From positions 25,817,501 to 25,881,500 of the forward strand of contig NC_079878.1 of the NCBI RefSeq assembly GCF_029227915.1: a DNA stretch of 64,000 nt, written 5' to 3'. The stretch is from Hydractinia symbiolongicarpus (taxonomy: Eukaryota > Cnidaria > Hydrozoa > Anthoathecata > Hydractiniidae). The number at the start of each line of letters is the position of its first letter. The first letter of the stretch is position 1. The notes under the pieces were generated by a model. That model had not been told where the DNA came from. It did not search any database and saw only the letters and a list, made by a program, of their open reading frames with translations. Of this stretch, positions 23,501 through 34,512 are shown piece by piece. Position numbers and translations under genes: made by a program.

Positions 23501-26500
23501 ACTTCTTAACAATAGCTACAGAAGGGAAATGTTATCATAACGTATTCACACATGAACTGACAATTTTAGATGTTCAATAAACACTTCTTCAGCTTCTCGT
23601 TAAATCATGGCTTCTTGTATTCTACGCAGAGTTGTATCTCTAACATTCGCATGTTTTTCCAGAATGCAGATGTTTTTTTCTTAAAGTACTAATGTTGTGT
23701 GTTGTGGAAATGAGTTTAACATAACAACACAACAAAGGGAATATTAGTAAAACATTAACATGTTTTGCCTTTTATTTTATCCGACACATATTTAAGACGC
23801 GCTACTTTTTTGGCAAATTTATAATAAAATTAAAACGTTTTTATATGATAAAAACGTTTAAGATATAAGGGAACTGAAGAGTCTTTCGTTATTGCGTCGT
23901 ATATTTTCTCTTAAATGAATTTCCTAGATGCCGTGGATTGGTCGTTTTGTTAGCAACCCTAAATAAATGTAGCCATGTGACATTGTACACAGAATGTAGT
24001 CATGTAACGTTGTACACAGAATGTAGTCGTGTAACGTTGTACACAGAATGTAGTCATGTCACGTTGTACACAGAATGTAGTCATGTCACGTTGTACACAG
24101 AATGTGGTCATATCACGTTGTACACAGAATGTGATCATATCACGTTTTACACAGAATATGGTCATGTAATGTTTGGACAGAATGTGGTTATGAAACTATC
24201 AAAAAAATACGAAACAAAATCTGCCAGCTTGTTCGTCGTGACTATTTCTAAAATTGCATGCTATATTATTTTTGTACGAAATTATTTAGATTTTAATTTA
24301 AAATAATTTTTTTCAGTTGAAAATTCGCTAAGTGATGCAGCTGTTCTGGATAAGAAGGGAGAAGAAGAGAAGGCAGAAGATAAGAATATCCCGTTATCTC
24401 AGCACTACTTACGTTCTAAATACTACAAAGATGCCATGCTTGAAATTCAACCGAAAATTGAAGTGCTGGAGAGAAACGACAACATCGTGCATAACAACGT
24501 GAAGGGAAAATACGCTAGGTCTTTCTTTTCTCAGGTACGTAATGAATGTCTTTCAATAAAGCGTTTTTCGCAGCTCTGAGTGTTTAGTATCTAGGTATTC
24601 GCATTTTGATAGCATTGCAAGTTAAGATGAGTTTTAACTTCCATATTTTTGCAGACATCTTTTTACAAGTAAAAAAATTTTAAGAAACAATCTGAACACC
24701 CACATATCCAAACTGGGAGCTGTGGTTGTAAGAAAGCAGCTTCATGATAATAGAAGCAGTGTGTCAGCAAGTGTTGACAAGCATGCTAAAGGGCGTGACA
24801 TGTGACACAATTTTTGTAAACAAAATGCCAGTTTAGAAAATAGTACGTGGCAATTGTTTTGACTTTTATTAGCTAGTTTTTTTATTGGTTTGGTTAAAAA
24901 ACATTTACTACTCGCGTATTATGTATGCAATGTGGCATTTATCTTTATATATAAACCATGGCGACGTAGCTCGGTAGTTATAACTCCTGAACTTCGTGCA
25001 TGAGACCGGCGTTTGTTTTCTCTTGGCGGGAATTTAATATGGCGAGTGAATATTACCATGACCATGGGTTAACCTCTGCCACGAAAAGGAAATAGTGGAG
25101 ATGGCACACTGTGTGAGCCGTTGGATGTTGCAGAGAATTATCTGGTAGAGCATGAACCCCAATAAGGTCTGCATAGCTCAAAATGAGCATTAAAAACTCC
25201 AGGACTCCCCATCCAAGCCATGGCCCCTCCTGGAAATAATAGATAGCGTATATCCCTTGATATTTGTGAGGCTAGCCATGTAAACTATGCACACTATCTA
25301 CGTATAAATATATATACCACGGTAACGTATAGCTATATGCACCATGGTAAGGTATAGTTATATGTACCAAGGTGCATATAGCTGTACGTTACCATTAGCT
25401 ATATATACCATAGTGACGTGTAGCTAGCTACATACACCATAGCTCTTTATTCCATGTGAATACAAAGTTACACGTATACTACGTATGTAGCTATATGTAT
25501 CATCGTAATAATGTATATAGATAAAACAAGTAAACTACAAAAAACTAAAAAATAGGTTGATGTTGAAAGTGGAGTGCTTCAGAAAAGGGGGCGAGCTTTG
25601 CAAGCTAATATGATATATAATTTGACTAATATGTTTAGACCGGCATAGTATGTCGAAGAACGTTAATGAATATATTGAGAGATGCACGAAGTCTCGGCAG
25701 TCAAGTAGGTTAATTTTCCTCACCCCTTATCTTCTCAATGTTTTGTGATTTAGAATTACTGAAGAGTTAGTTAAGCTCTGTACAAAAGATAAAGTTTACG
25801 AACCATTTTTCCGGTATATTTCCGGTTTAAGTTCTTGTAGTATAACATCTGATAGTTGCAACCGAAGGTAATATAGCTAACGATTTTTTTTTCAACAATT
25901 ATAAACAACAAAGTTAGTGTTTTAACGACTTCGGCCACAAGCACGACTTTTTTAATAATAACAATAACGAAAACAATTACAGCGCAGTCAGTTTCGATGT
26001 AATTTTGACTCCATCAACAACTCTCACAAAAACGATATTACGATATTACTATCTACGACAATCACGACACTAACAGCTACGACGGCATTGACGTCATTAG
26101 TGGCTATTATAATGACGGTATTTTTTTTTACTTATTAGATAGCTATTAACATCTTAATGGCTCTCATCATCGGAGGGATTTATTGGAATGTTAATAATGG
26201 CCCAAACGGACTTATGAACAGGTACAAAAAGTAGTTACACCAGCCATGAATTGTTGTACACAAAATGTAGCCATGTAACATACAAGGAATGTGGTCTTGT
26301 AGTGTTGTGCACAGAATGTAGCCATATAGTTTTGAATATTTTTTTTATTTCTAGAGTGGGTGTTTTCTTTTTTATGACAACAAACATGGTTTTTGGAAAC
26401 ATGAGTGCTGTCTCGTTGTTTATAAAAGAACGACGAATATTTAGGTATTTTTTTATTTGTTTATTTGTTTTGAATATTTTATGTAATTTACTAATCTGGT

Positions 26501-27729
26501 CGTTTCCGTGAAAAAAACCACAAAATATTCACAGCTGCCATTTTGGTCTACAGATAGATAGCGAGTATTACAATATAGACTAGTCGGAAAGATTCACGAG
26601 TTTCTCTGTACTCAGAATTTCGCCTGCCGTACATATTTGCGCATACATTTTGTCTACCTTTTAATGTCAAGTTATAAAGTGTTTAGACAGTGATTCGAAA
26701 TAAAGCTGCGGGGGGACTGTTTTGAACATGCAGAAAAACACAGCTATTATGGTAGGGACTAGTCGTTAGTCCGTAGAAATACGTGAGTTAGCCCGTTGTA
26801 AAAATTCCAGCATCGCTATGTCGTGAATTCTTTGCACTAAATGGTGATACTGCTACCATTTTGAGCACACAAAATATAGTTATTTTTATGGAAACTAGTT
26901 GTTGGCCATTTTGTACGTCTGTAGCATGACATCTTTCTTGTGGACATGGAGAAAGAATACGGCTTTTTATAATATAGAAACTAGTGGTTACCCATTAAAA
27001 AAATCCACGGGAATATGCTTGTCCTTAAAATTCAACGGAAATTATGCATCGAAGAAAAGATTATTTCGTGTGTCCGTAGCACAACTTTTTTATTGCCCAC
27101 AGACAGAATACTGATATTATTAAGCTATTTGCCACTTGTGTTGTAGACATGATTTATAAGGTCGATTTGTAATGTCTTTCTCAAAATTGTTTTTTTTATA
27201 GACACGAATGCTCAAATGGTTATTATCGTGTTTCGTCTTACTTTTTCGCGAAAGTTGTTTGCGATATCCTACCCATGAGAATCTTGCCAATAATGGTCTT
27301 CGCTGCCATCTCTTATTTCATGATCGGTACGGTTCCTTTTAAATTTCGTATTACAGACTACTCTTGACCAGTAATGTTCGAAAATGTATTTTATGCGGAT
27401 TTTGCACAATATTGTAATAGAAAGTATAGTGCTGTTGTAATTATGCTGGTGTCGTTGTTTATTTGTTTATTTGTTGTTTTTAGGCTTACAAAAGGAAGTG
27501 GGCAAATTTTTTATCTTTGCACTTACTCTGATCTTATTGAGTTTATCTTCTGCTACTCTCTGTATTTTCGTCAGCAGTAGTATTGATATTGTAGCACTGG
27601 CAAATATGGCTGTCTCGCTCATGTTCGTGTTTATGATGGTATGTTATTCACTATTAGTGGTCATGAATCGAGAGTACTATGGCTTTCTATACAAACCCAA
27701 CTACGTGTCCAAATTTTGATGTTGTTTGT

Positions 27730-27800
<71 letters not shown>

Positions 27801-29137
27801 AATTGTTGCTTCTTCTTTTTTAGATATTTAGCGGATTTTTAGTGAATTTAAAAGAATTAGCAGCCTGGTTAAGATGGATAAAATATTTAAGCATATTTAA
27901 ATACGGATTTTCGGTAAGTTCTTTTCAGCTGTCTACGTTTTATTTCTTGGCATATTCGATGTAAATGCATATGTGGTTTTACTTTTCTTATGCTTGTGTC
28001 CCTGATTATTAAGATGATCCCCTTGTCAATACGACAAAGGTTGGCAATTAGGGATCCTATAATTAGGTTTCAGTGATAAATATTTAGAAAAAACAATTTT
28101 CTTTTCATTTTGTTAAATCTCCTTCCTGTACACCTCTATTACCTTAAGTTGATTAATTTTCGCGAATTTTGAGAATTTTATCCGTATTCGGTACTATTGG
28201 TTTGTCTGCGCGAACAATTCTGGGCGATTCAATTTACGACAATATATTTTTGCGGAATTACTAGAAATGATTTCGCTAAATTAACTTCGCGAAGTTTTTA
28301 TATTTTTTTTCACGTTTTTCTTTGTGATATTAGCCAATATCTTTGCTTTTAACACTTGCGTATGAAAAAAATAATGTAGGTATATGAGAGATTCTAAATG
28401 TGCTTTCGAAACCTTTTTTTTTTTAGAGTTTACTCATCAATGAACTTCATGATATGGCTTTCCATGGGAATAACACGTAGGTTTCTTTTGATATTGGTCA
28501 CACATACCTTCTTTAAACTTTTGATTTTATTTAAATCAGACGTAATCATAATTCATGTTGCGACTCTACGTTATTGCAAACTAATTCTCGCAAGCTTTAA
28601 AATTGAAATTATGAATTAAAAGTATAGTAAACAAGATTCTGTTTTTTTTTTTGCATAATTTTTTTTTTCGTTTTTTGAATAGGAAGAACTGTTTTCTTTT
28701 TGATTCATTTCCAACTGCGTAGAACATAATTTGAATTTCCAAAGCAAACTTGCCGAAACTACCAAACATTTACATTGCAATGATCATTTTAAGACATTTA
28801 TAATACGGGTGTTTAATACCACCAGAGTTTTTTTTGTGTGTTCTTGAGAACGAAATATACATTAAACAAGATGTTTCTCCGGCCATTAGAAGGGAATCAA
28901 CATGTTGACACGAAATGTTGTGAAATTTATATCTATCTGTACACAAAGATTAACTTGGTGACACATTTCATAATTTTCTATTTCTTTCTGTTTAGACAAA
29001 CTGGAAACTCGTATTTAAATCAGCAGGGGATGAATGTTGATAATTTATGGATTAATGAGATAGCACTGGGTAGTATAGCGGTTGTTTTTTTAATCCTCTC
29101 CTACATACAGCTTCGAAGAATTAAATTGCATTCTTAA
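11576..29137 (+). CDS. ABCG2: ABCG2-type half ABC transporter, about 16 exons
   Basis: Membrane half-transporter of the ABCG (white/BCRP) family, expected to dimerise and export lipophilic compounds. Exons read: 11576-11775, 12667-12726, 12887-13001, 13123-13275, 13804-13961, 14209-14360, 14752-14828, 24317-24534, 24655-24727, 26139-26221, 26355-26444, 27202-27326, 27484-27638, 27824-27913, 28427-28476, 28996-29137. The N-terminal ATPase shows Walker A GPTGSGKT, signature ISGGERKR, Walker B VLFLDEP with TTGLD, and H-loop IFSIHQPR. The C-terminal half has six hydrophobic segments, and [20 protein letters not shown] matches ABCG2 closely. An acceptor lies 29 bases before the ATG, so the 5' UTR is split. 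Two junctions do not fit: exon 7 ends in phase 0 while exon 8 needs phase 1 (an unseen small exon is possible), and exon 9 is one base out of phase with exon 8. Otherwise a complete gene. Confidence 0.9.
14829..16780 (+). other. Left part of ABCG intron 7, no gene seen
   Basis: AT-rich intron DNA between ABCG exon 7 and the 3' end of the nested antisense receptor gene. A reading frame at 16306-16563 follows an acceptor-like TTTTAG but shows no homology or donor and was not accepted. A short phase-adjusting ABCG exon may hide somewhere in this intron. Confidence 0.45.
16781..21014 (-). CDS. GluR0-like ionotropic glutamate receptor with a potassium-channel selectivity filter
   Basis: Eight exons on the minus strand, all phases consistent: 20975-21014, 20101-20403, 19390-19532, 18781-18863, 18414-18570, 18142-18205, 17167-17426, 16781-16984; 1,254 nt, 417 residues. 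Order: signal peptide (1-14), ligand-binding S1 lobe ending [21 protein letters not shown]1 (142-162), re-entrant pore, TM2 (about 204-226) ending [13 protein letters not shown]2 lobe (from 243), TM3 (about 372-393), short basic tail. The pore reads [15 protein letters not shown], with TTVGYGD at 187-193, the canonical K+ channel signature. There is no amino-terminal domain, so size and layout match bacterial GluR0 rather than AMPA or NMDA receptors. The Arg that usually binds the ligand carboxylate before the KPF motif is not obvious ([11 protein letters not shown]). A ligand-gated K+ channel is the inference; the ligand is unknown. The gene lies wholly within an ABCG2-like intron, antisense. 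An acceptor just upstream of the ATG implies a noncoding first exon. Confidence 0.88.
21950..22469. repeat. 52-bp minisatellite, ten tandem copies
   Basis: Ten consecutive 52-bp units starting GTTGTTTTTACCAACAATTA and ending CACACTCCACA, with few differences between copies. It lies about 0.9 kb upstream of the antisense receptor start codon and within ABCG intron 7. No coding role is seen. Confidence 0.93.
22470..23966. other. Right part of ABCG intron 7, no gene seen
   Basis: AT-rich intron. At about 22940-23090 the motif AAACGAGTACAAACT and variants (AAACGAGTATAAACT, AACGAAGTTTATGG) recur several times as a degenerate short repeat. The remaining reading frames look random. Confidence 0.45.
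23967..24192. repeat. 27-bp minisatellite, about eight copies
   Basis: Tandem 27-bp units with core GTTGTACACAGAATGTAGTC. Because 27 is divisible by three, both strands give long artefactual reading frames. It ends about 125 bp before ABCG exon 8. Three degenerate units of the same family reappear at 26245-26335, in another intron of the same gene. Confidence 0.93.
24961..25275 (+). repeat. tRNA-derived SINE-like element
   Basis: Begins with a tRNA-like segment: an A-box-like GTAGCTCGGTAGTTATAACT followed about 40 bp later by a B-box-like GACCGGCGTTTGTTTTC. The 3' part contains AAAACTCCAGGA and CGTATATCCCTTGATATTTG followed by TGAGG. The same 3' blocks occur at about 63470-63540 (ACACTCCAGAACC, then GGTATATCCCTCGAAACTAG followed by TGAGG). 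This points to one SINE family with Pol III promoter ancestry. It lies in ABCG intron 9. Confidence 0.6.
25290..25520. repeat. Degenerate ACGTATAGCTATATGCACCATGGTA repeat cluster (short-unit form)
   Basis: A run of imperfect direct and inverted copies of a roughly 25-bp motif (ATAGCTATATGCACCATGGT, and variants such as GTGCATATAGCTGTACG) in ABCG intron 9. The inverted copies can pair into hairpins. Confidence 0.6.
26245..26335. repeat. Dispersed copy of the 27-bp minisatellite
   Basis: Three degenerate units (GTTGTACACAAAATGTAGCC, GTTGTGCACAGAATGTAGCC and an intermediate) of the array at 23967-24192, in the intron between ABCG exons 10 and 11. Confidence 0.75.
27721..27801. repeat. (GTT)n microsatellite
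   Basis: About 25 uninterrupted TTG/GTT units immediately upstream of the pyrimidine tract and acceptor (27823) of an ABCG exon. It may act as part of that exon's polypyrimidine region. Confidence 0.95.
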
Positions 29138-30483
29138 AACGATGAAGCCTCGTTGGTGATATAAACCATGTTTAAATATTTAGCCATTTCTTTATGTAGT
29201 AGTTGTTGGTTAGTGCAATATTCCACAGGTCCACCGGTCCTTAGATTACACTATATTACACTATATCTGTCGCACGAAGTAGTGATGCGGCTACCATTTT
29301 GAACATTTAATATTATTTATATAGAGAAAATTTAATTTTTCTAAATTTTAAAAATTTCAATAATATATTGCATATTTTTTATTGAGTATAAAATTTGAGT
29401 TTAAAACGTGATCACGAATAACTGGCATTAAATCAAACATGGAAATCTCTGTGAATCAGATAGCCTTCAAAGCATAAATTTTTAAAAGCATTAACAACAA
29501 CATGTTTGTTTGACTCGTTTATTTCGAACACGAATATAAAGTAGGAACAAACTGTCTGTAGTTCTAAATTTAAAATAAAATAAAAATAATTTAAAATGAT
29601 TTTTTTATTGTCATTTTTTATTTTTTACGAAGTAGTATACCATAGTTAATATATAATTTACTATTAATTTTTTTTTATGTATTTATTAATTTGCAATTTG
29701 TAGGCGTATATGCGTAGATCGGTTAGTAATCGTTGTGAGGTGATTACGTGTGCGTAATGATGTAATTCATCCTCGAAATATTTCAGGGATTCGCATATAA
29801 GCCGTTTTGAGGTATTTTTTCATGTCTTGTAATGAGGAAATTTGATTGGTTAGCTTTAAGTTGAAGTGCATTGAAAAGCGAATTCGACGAGGATGCGTCA
29901 TCTTGTCAAAGTGTAAATTCAATTGTGCATTCTTAAACTGAAATAGTTTTCCCTGTTAAATTTATTGATTATTGACTTTTTTTAAAAATTTAAAGAATAT
30001 AAAAATTCCAATTTTTGATATATATAGTTCGTTCGTTAGTTCGTTCGTTCGTTCGTTTGAAGAGACTTTTTTATTGAAAAATGTACCTGTGAAAGTATAT
30101 TCAGTATTATATTCCAAAGCAAACATAAAACTTTTTTTTTTGTTATCGAAATCTAGGTATGTTAGATGACCCAACCAACAATCAGCACTGTATCTTAAAA
30201 ACAAATTTAAAAAAAATCCTTCTTCCTATTATTTTTCTTTTTTTTTTGGTTGTAAGTCTACATACAACTGGTGTTTTTCGCATGTTGATCAAGAATTATG
30301 TCTCATGATGGCTGACAGCAATTTTTTCTCTGACGTCAGCTTTTTTTACTAAATAACTTAGTTATCGTCATGTTATTTTAACATACATTTTGACATGGTT
30401 TGCTTGAAAAAAACTCAAATTAATTATTATTTCGATATTTTGATTGATATTCTAACTACATAGTCTAAATCCACTTCGGTCAC
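29138..30483. other. Intergenic region downstream of the ABCG gene
   Basis: AT-rich, no gene recognised. It holds a (GTTC)n-type tract at about 30026-30060 that creates artefactual frames on both strands. Confidence 0.5.
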
Positions 30484-31182
30484 TTTAAGGGCAGAAATTT
30501 TCGCCATTTTTCCAAGTTTTAAAAGCCGAAAACAAGGGCTCCGAGAACAAGGGTAGAAATAATAGAATCACAACGAAAAAATAATAAGCCCTCTAACCCT
30601 AGAAATGGCTCCAAAGCCCGACTCAATGTGGGGAAATCAGCTAAAAATCGAAAAACGAAAGGGTTTGAATATCTTCGTATCAGAAATTTCAAATTTCAAG
30701 ACAAAAAACGAAGAGAAGAGTGAGACAATAATTTGGTGAATTTTTTCTACGTAATGCTTGATTGTTTTCTTACCTCAAGAATTACTCGATAACAACACAA
30801 TTTTCTTGCTGGACTCTTTTCTTTTTTCCCGCTTAAAAACATTTCACGAATATCTCCACTCCCATTTCCAGAATCTTGATCCGAAGTTGACTTTTTCTTT
30901 CTCTTGTTTTTTTCAACGGTGTGGCGGGCACGCTAGTTAACGGAGGAAGTGTCATCATAAAATTAAAAATCCCCCATCTTCCACAGGTTTAGTATATATA
31001 TTGTGAACCATTTTTTTATGAAATTCATTGTGATTCGCGAAAGATTTTTTTCTTAAAAATGCAGATGTTGGAAAATTCGCGAAAGTTATTTCTGTAAAAT
31101 TTTTTCCAGAAGTAGAATTCGCGAAAATTAACTTCGCGAAATTTTGCGATTTTTTATCCTTGCGAAAATTTCTGCCCTTAAA
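30484..31182. mobile_element. MITE-like element with 22-bp inverted ends
   Basis: The left end TTTAAGGGCAGAAATTTTCG is repeated in inverse at 31161-31182 (GCGAAAATTTCTGCCCTTAA then A). Reading the TA within the ends as target duplication gives termini AGGGCAGAAATTTTCGC, as in Tc1/mariner MITEs; TTAA is an alternative. The interior has more GCGAAA/TTTCGC motifs in both orientations and no transposase. Related TTCGCGAAAA-rich patches occur at about 28150-28300, 46430-46780, 48760-48870 and 50100-50260, which may be decayed relatives. Confidence 0.7.
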
Positions 31183-34100
31183 GCAATTTTATTGAAAGCG
31201 TTTACCCTTTTTTTTTTTTTTTTTGCTCTGATAATAATGCGCGTACGTTTTGTTTGCCTGGAAAATTAGCCTAAAATCCTGGAACCACCCACACCACCAA
31301 TTTACTGACGTGCCACTTAGGTAAAAGTGTATAAAAAATTGATACGCGTTTTGTTATGAAATGTAGGGTTTGTTTAGTGCAGTTGAAAGATAACTTTTGG
31401 TTACTTTGGATCGACATGTAGAAAGGATACCTCTGTCTCGTTTTTTCTACTACTCGGTTTTAAACAATCTCGCTAGCTCTCATTTTCCCTTTCGTTTATC
31501 AAAAATATAAAAAAGGAAAAATGATGCATTTAGCTGACTAGACTAATCTAACAACAGGGATATTTGGGTTTCGAGAATGTCAAGAAGGAAGAGCGGTGTA
31601 GATTTTTTCAAACATAATGCACACTGTTCTTAATGAGAATCACAAACGTAACACCATGATATTGTCTTACCTCCAAATTCGAGATATTTTGTATGCCTTC
31701 TGAAACGAGTGTCATTTCTTATGTTGAAGCTTGAGTCAAATATTTCGGAATAAGCCTACTTCAATATCCATTTCCATTCCGCAAAATACACAGGTGGAAT
31801 AAACATACCAACATGAAAACGAGGTTGGTTTAGAGACAATCTTACTTGAACATGTTCAAGAAATGATAAACCTGAAGGCGAGTACCCAGAGGAGATTTGG
31901 AACGTGTCCTCAGATGAAATTTAAGAATTGATGTCTTAGTATGCAGGAAAACTGCAACCGTGAATTTCTCGAAATGCATTTTGCAGCTTTTTGTTTATGA
32001 AAATGATTTGGTTCGGTTTTAAAGAACCCTTTATTGTCATTTTTTTATCACTTGCTAAATTATGCAATATTTTTGATTCGCCATAATTAATCAACCACAA
32101 AACTGTCATATCAGCCAATCGACAAATTATACCCCCCCCCCCCCCCCCCTCAATAACTTTTCATAGGGTTGTTCATATTGAATCGAACTTGGCACACTTA
32201 TAGTACGTCATAAAAGGAACAAAATGGTAGCAATAAATTTTTGCTTGTGTCAGCACATTTTCTGTGACGTCATCAGAAGCTTGAAATTTGTTAAAAATGC
32301 CACTATCTGCTTAAAATTTAATTACTTTTGTTCCAGAGCGATTTTTTGCATTCTGTTTGAAGTTTCTGAAAGCTAAATAAAAGTTATTTAACATATTTTC
32401 CGTATATTTTTCGCATAAAAATTGCCAAAAATTGCCCGAAAATCCGACAAAATCGGGAAATGGGATTAATCACCTGTCCAAATTATGCAAATTGATTCTT
32501 CTTAATAAAACAAAGTAGTGATGCAAGTTTCAAGTTCTAAGGATAATTCTAACAGGAGTTATTAAATTTTCCCCATTATAAGGATTGCATATAGATTTTT
32601 AGGGGTAGTTTCGAGTAATGGCCAATATCTAATCCTCTGAAAGGCATGGGACTTAAAAAATTAGCATGCAGGTGTCTAATAAATAATTATTGAAACTCAG
32701 TAAGTTTCATAGCCATGGAAATCCCGGACCGAATAGGTTAAGGTAAGGAGATGTTCGAATCTAGAGATTCAAATCGGAGCAACGCATTTCTTCCAAGGTA
32801 ACCAGTACTATATTGCGGAAAAGCTTTGTAATATTTTGAATGATTACCTTTAGCCATTTAGCATTTGCACCAATTAATTGTTACGCAAGTGCGGCTGCGC
32901 AAACAAACTTTATTGTTGAAACACCTTTTGTAACTATATAAAACACGAGAAGAGGTATACACCTTACAACAATTTGTTTATCCAGCTTAAGCTGATATAT
33001 TGCATTGTTTGTTTCGAAACTGTCGTGTTCACTTTGTAAGCTTTAGGAGGGCGTGGTCATGAGGTTTGGGGAGAGGGAAGAAAGGTTATTCAATCGAAGA
33101 AAGTAATATATTCTAAAATTCTAAGGTGTTACTCAAATGAAATAATCTAAGTGCAATTGATTTCGGTGACTCTTTCTTAGACATAACATGGTTTTATAAA
33201 ATCACAAAAAATGCTGACAAACTAAACAAATATTCCAATTATTTTAAAACTTTTTATCCAGTATCCCCATCTTCTGGTGTGAACATCTTGTTTCAAGGTA
33301 ATCGTTCCCGCCTGTCACTCAAAAGAATAGATTTTTTTAAAATGTGCAACAGAACTACGTCACGTATTAAATTGCTTCCTGTTTTCGATGAAAACTACAT
33401 CGAGGAGTTCCACCTATCTGTTCACCAATAGTAAATACGCCATCAATATTAGCCAATCAGATTAAAGTAAACAATGTTACGAGGAGACGAAAGAAGCAAT
33501 ATTTCTGTTCGTCTGTTCTCTTGTCGTCCATTTCTTATTTAACTCAAGTGAAGAAAGTTTAACAGACAGTAAGTAATTTTATTTTGAAAATTAGAGAATA
33601 TTTTCATTTGAGTGTTTGTGTCGAAAATTAAGTAAGCATTCGTTTAGGTATTCTGTCACGAAATCCACTGCAACTCTCACTCAAGCAAATGTATTTTCGT
33701 ATTTTTTTTAACTTTTTGTTTAATTTTGAAACAATTTTTTTCCGTGAACTAATTGTGGTACATGAACAGATTCAAATTTTTGGAGAGTTTTCAAAATTCT
33801 TGTATTGACCTCCACTGGTACCGCATTTCCCTCGCAACAACTGATTTCATACCAAATTAAGACCAATTCTAGCCAATGAGACAGCATCAAAAAGACATGA
33901 GGTAAATATATTTTTCCAAATATATAAGTCCCCAATTGCAGACCTATCTCCTTCAGACTTCAGATCCTTATTTTTTAATACTATATTAGCAACATCGTAT
34001 TCTGTGTGAAATGGTAGTCAATCGCTACTTTGTCTTAGAAATGCACGACGCAGCGATATCCGGGACGCATGACAAATTCCAGTAAAATTTTTCGTGGGCT

Positions 34101-34483
34101 AGCGACAGTTTCTTTACTATTAGTCTTCCTCTATTTGTTAAAAAAGATTGTGCGCTACTTTATTTGCAATCTTCTGCAAAATAGTTTAGTTCTTTCGTAC
34201 TAGCTGGTGGAGTTTTTAACAAATGGAAATTACACGAGGTCGCCAGCATGCGATAATAGCGACTATCTAAGTTCTCGCAGTTGGCTTCCAATTAAAAGGA
34301 TGATGTAAGCGTCTGCACGAGGCCCGCATTTCGTGAGTTCGTAGCTGCGTCCATCTTCATTCCAGACCCCCGTAACAGAAGATTTCCGGCGGATTTTTAT
34401 ACGATCTTACAACTAGTTTTAAATATTAATTTTTTTTAAAATTATTTAATGTCGTGAGCATAACTAGAATGGATATGTTTTAG
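31183..34483. other. Intergenic region upstream of the VWDE-ZP gene
   Basis: No coding gene is recognised. An 18-base poly-C tract lies at 32132-32149. A repeat-like segment follows, containing GAACTTGGCACACTTA, a motif shared with the inverted repeats at 60312 and 62363. A TATA-like CTATATAAAACACGAG at about 32933-32950 and a purine-rich stretch ending ACAGTAAGTAA near 33570 could be a promoter and noncoding first exon of the downstream gene. This is weak evidence. The start codon exon has its own acceptor at 34482-34483. Confidence 0.35.
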
Positions 34484-34512
34484 AAACAAACCGCAGCTGA
34501 AAAATACCGAAA

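Noticed and set aside
23938-24306. 122-codon frame of repeated TECSHVTLY units, and its antisense counterpart
   Set aside because: Produced by the 27-bp minisatellite; a multiple of three keeps every frame open.
32132-32149. Poly-C tract as a functional element
   Set aside because: A simple homopolymer; a similar one occurs at 62073-62088 and no conserved context supports a function.
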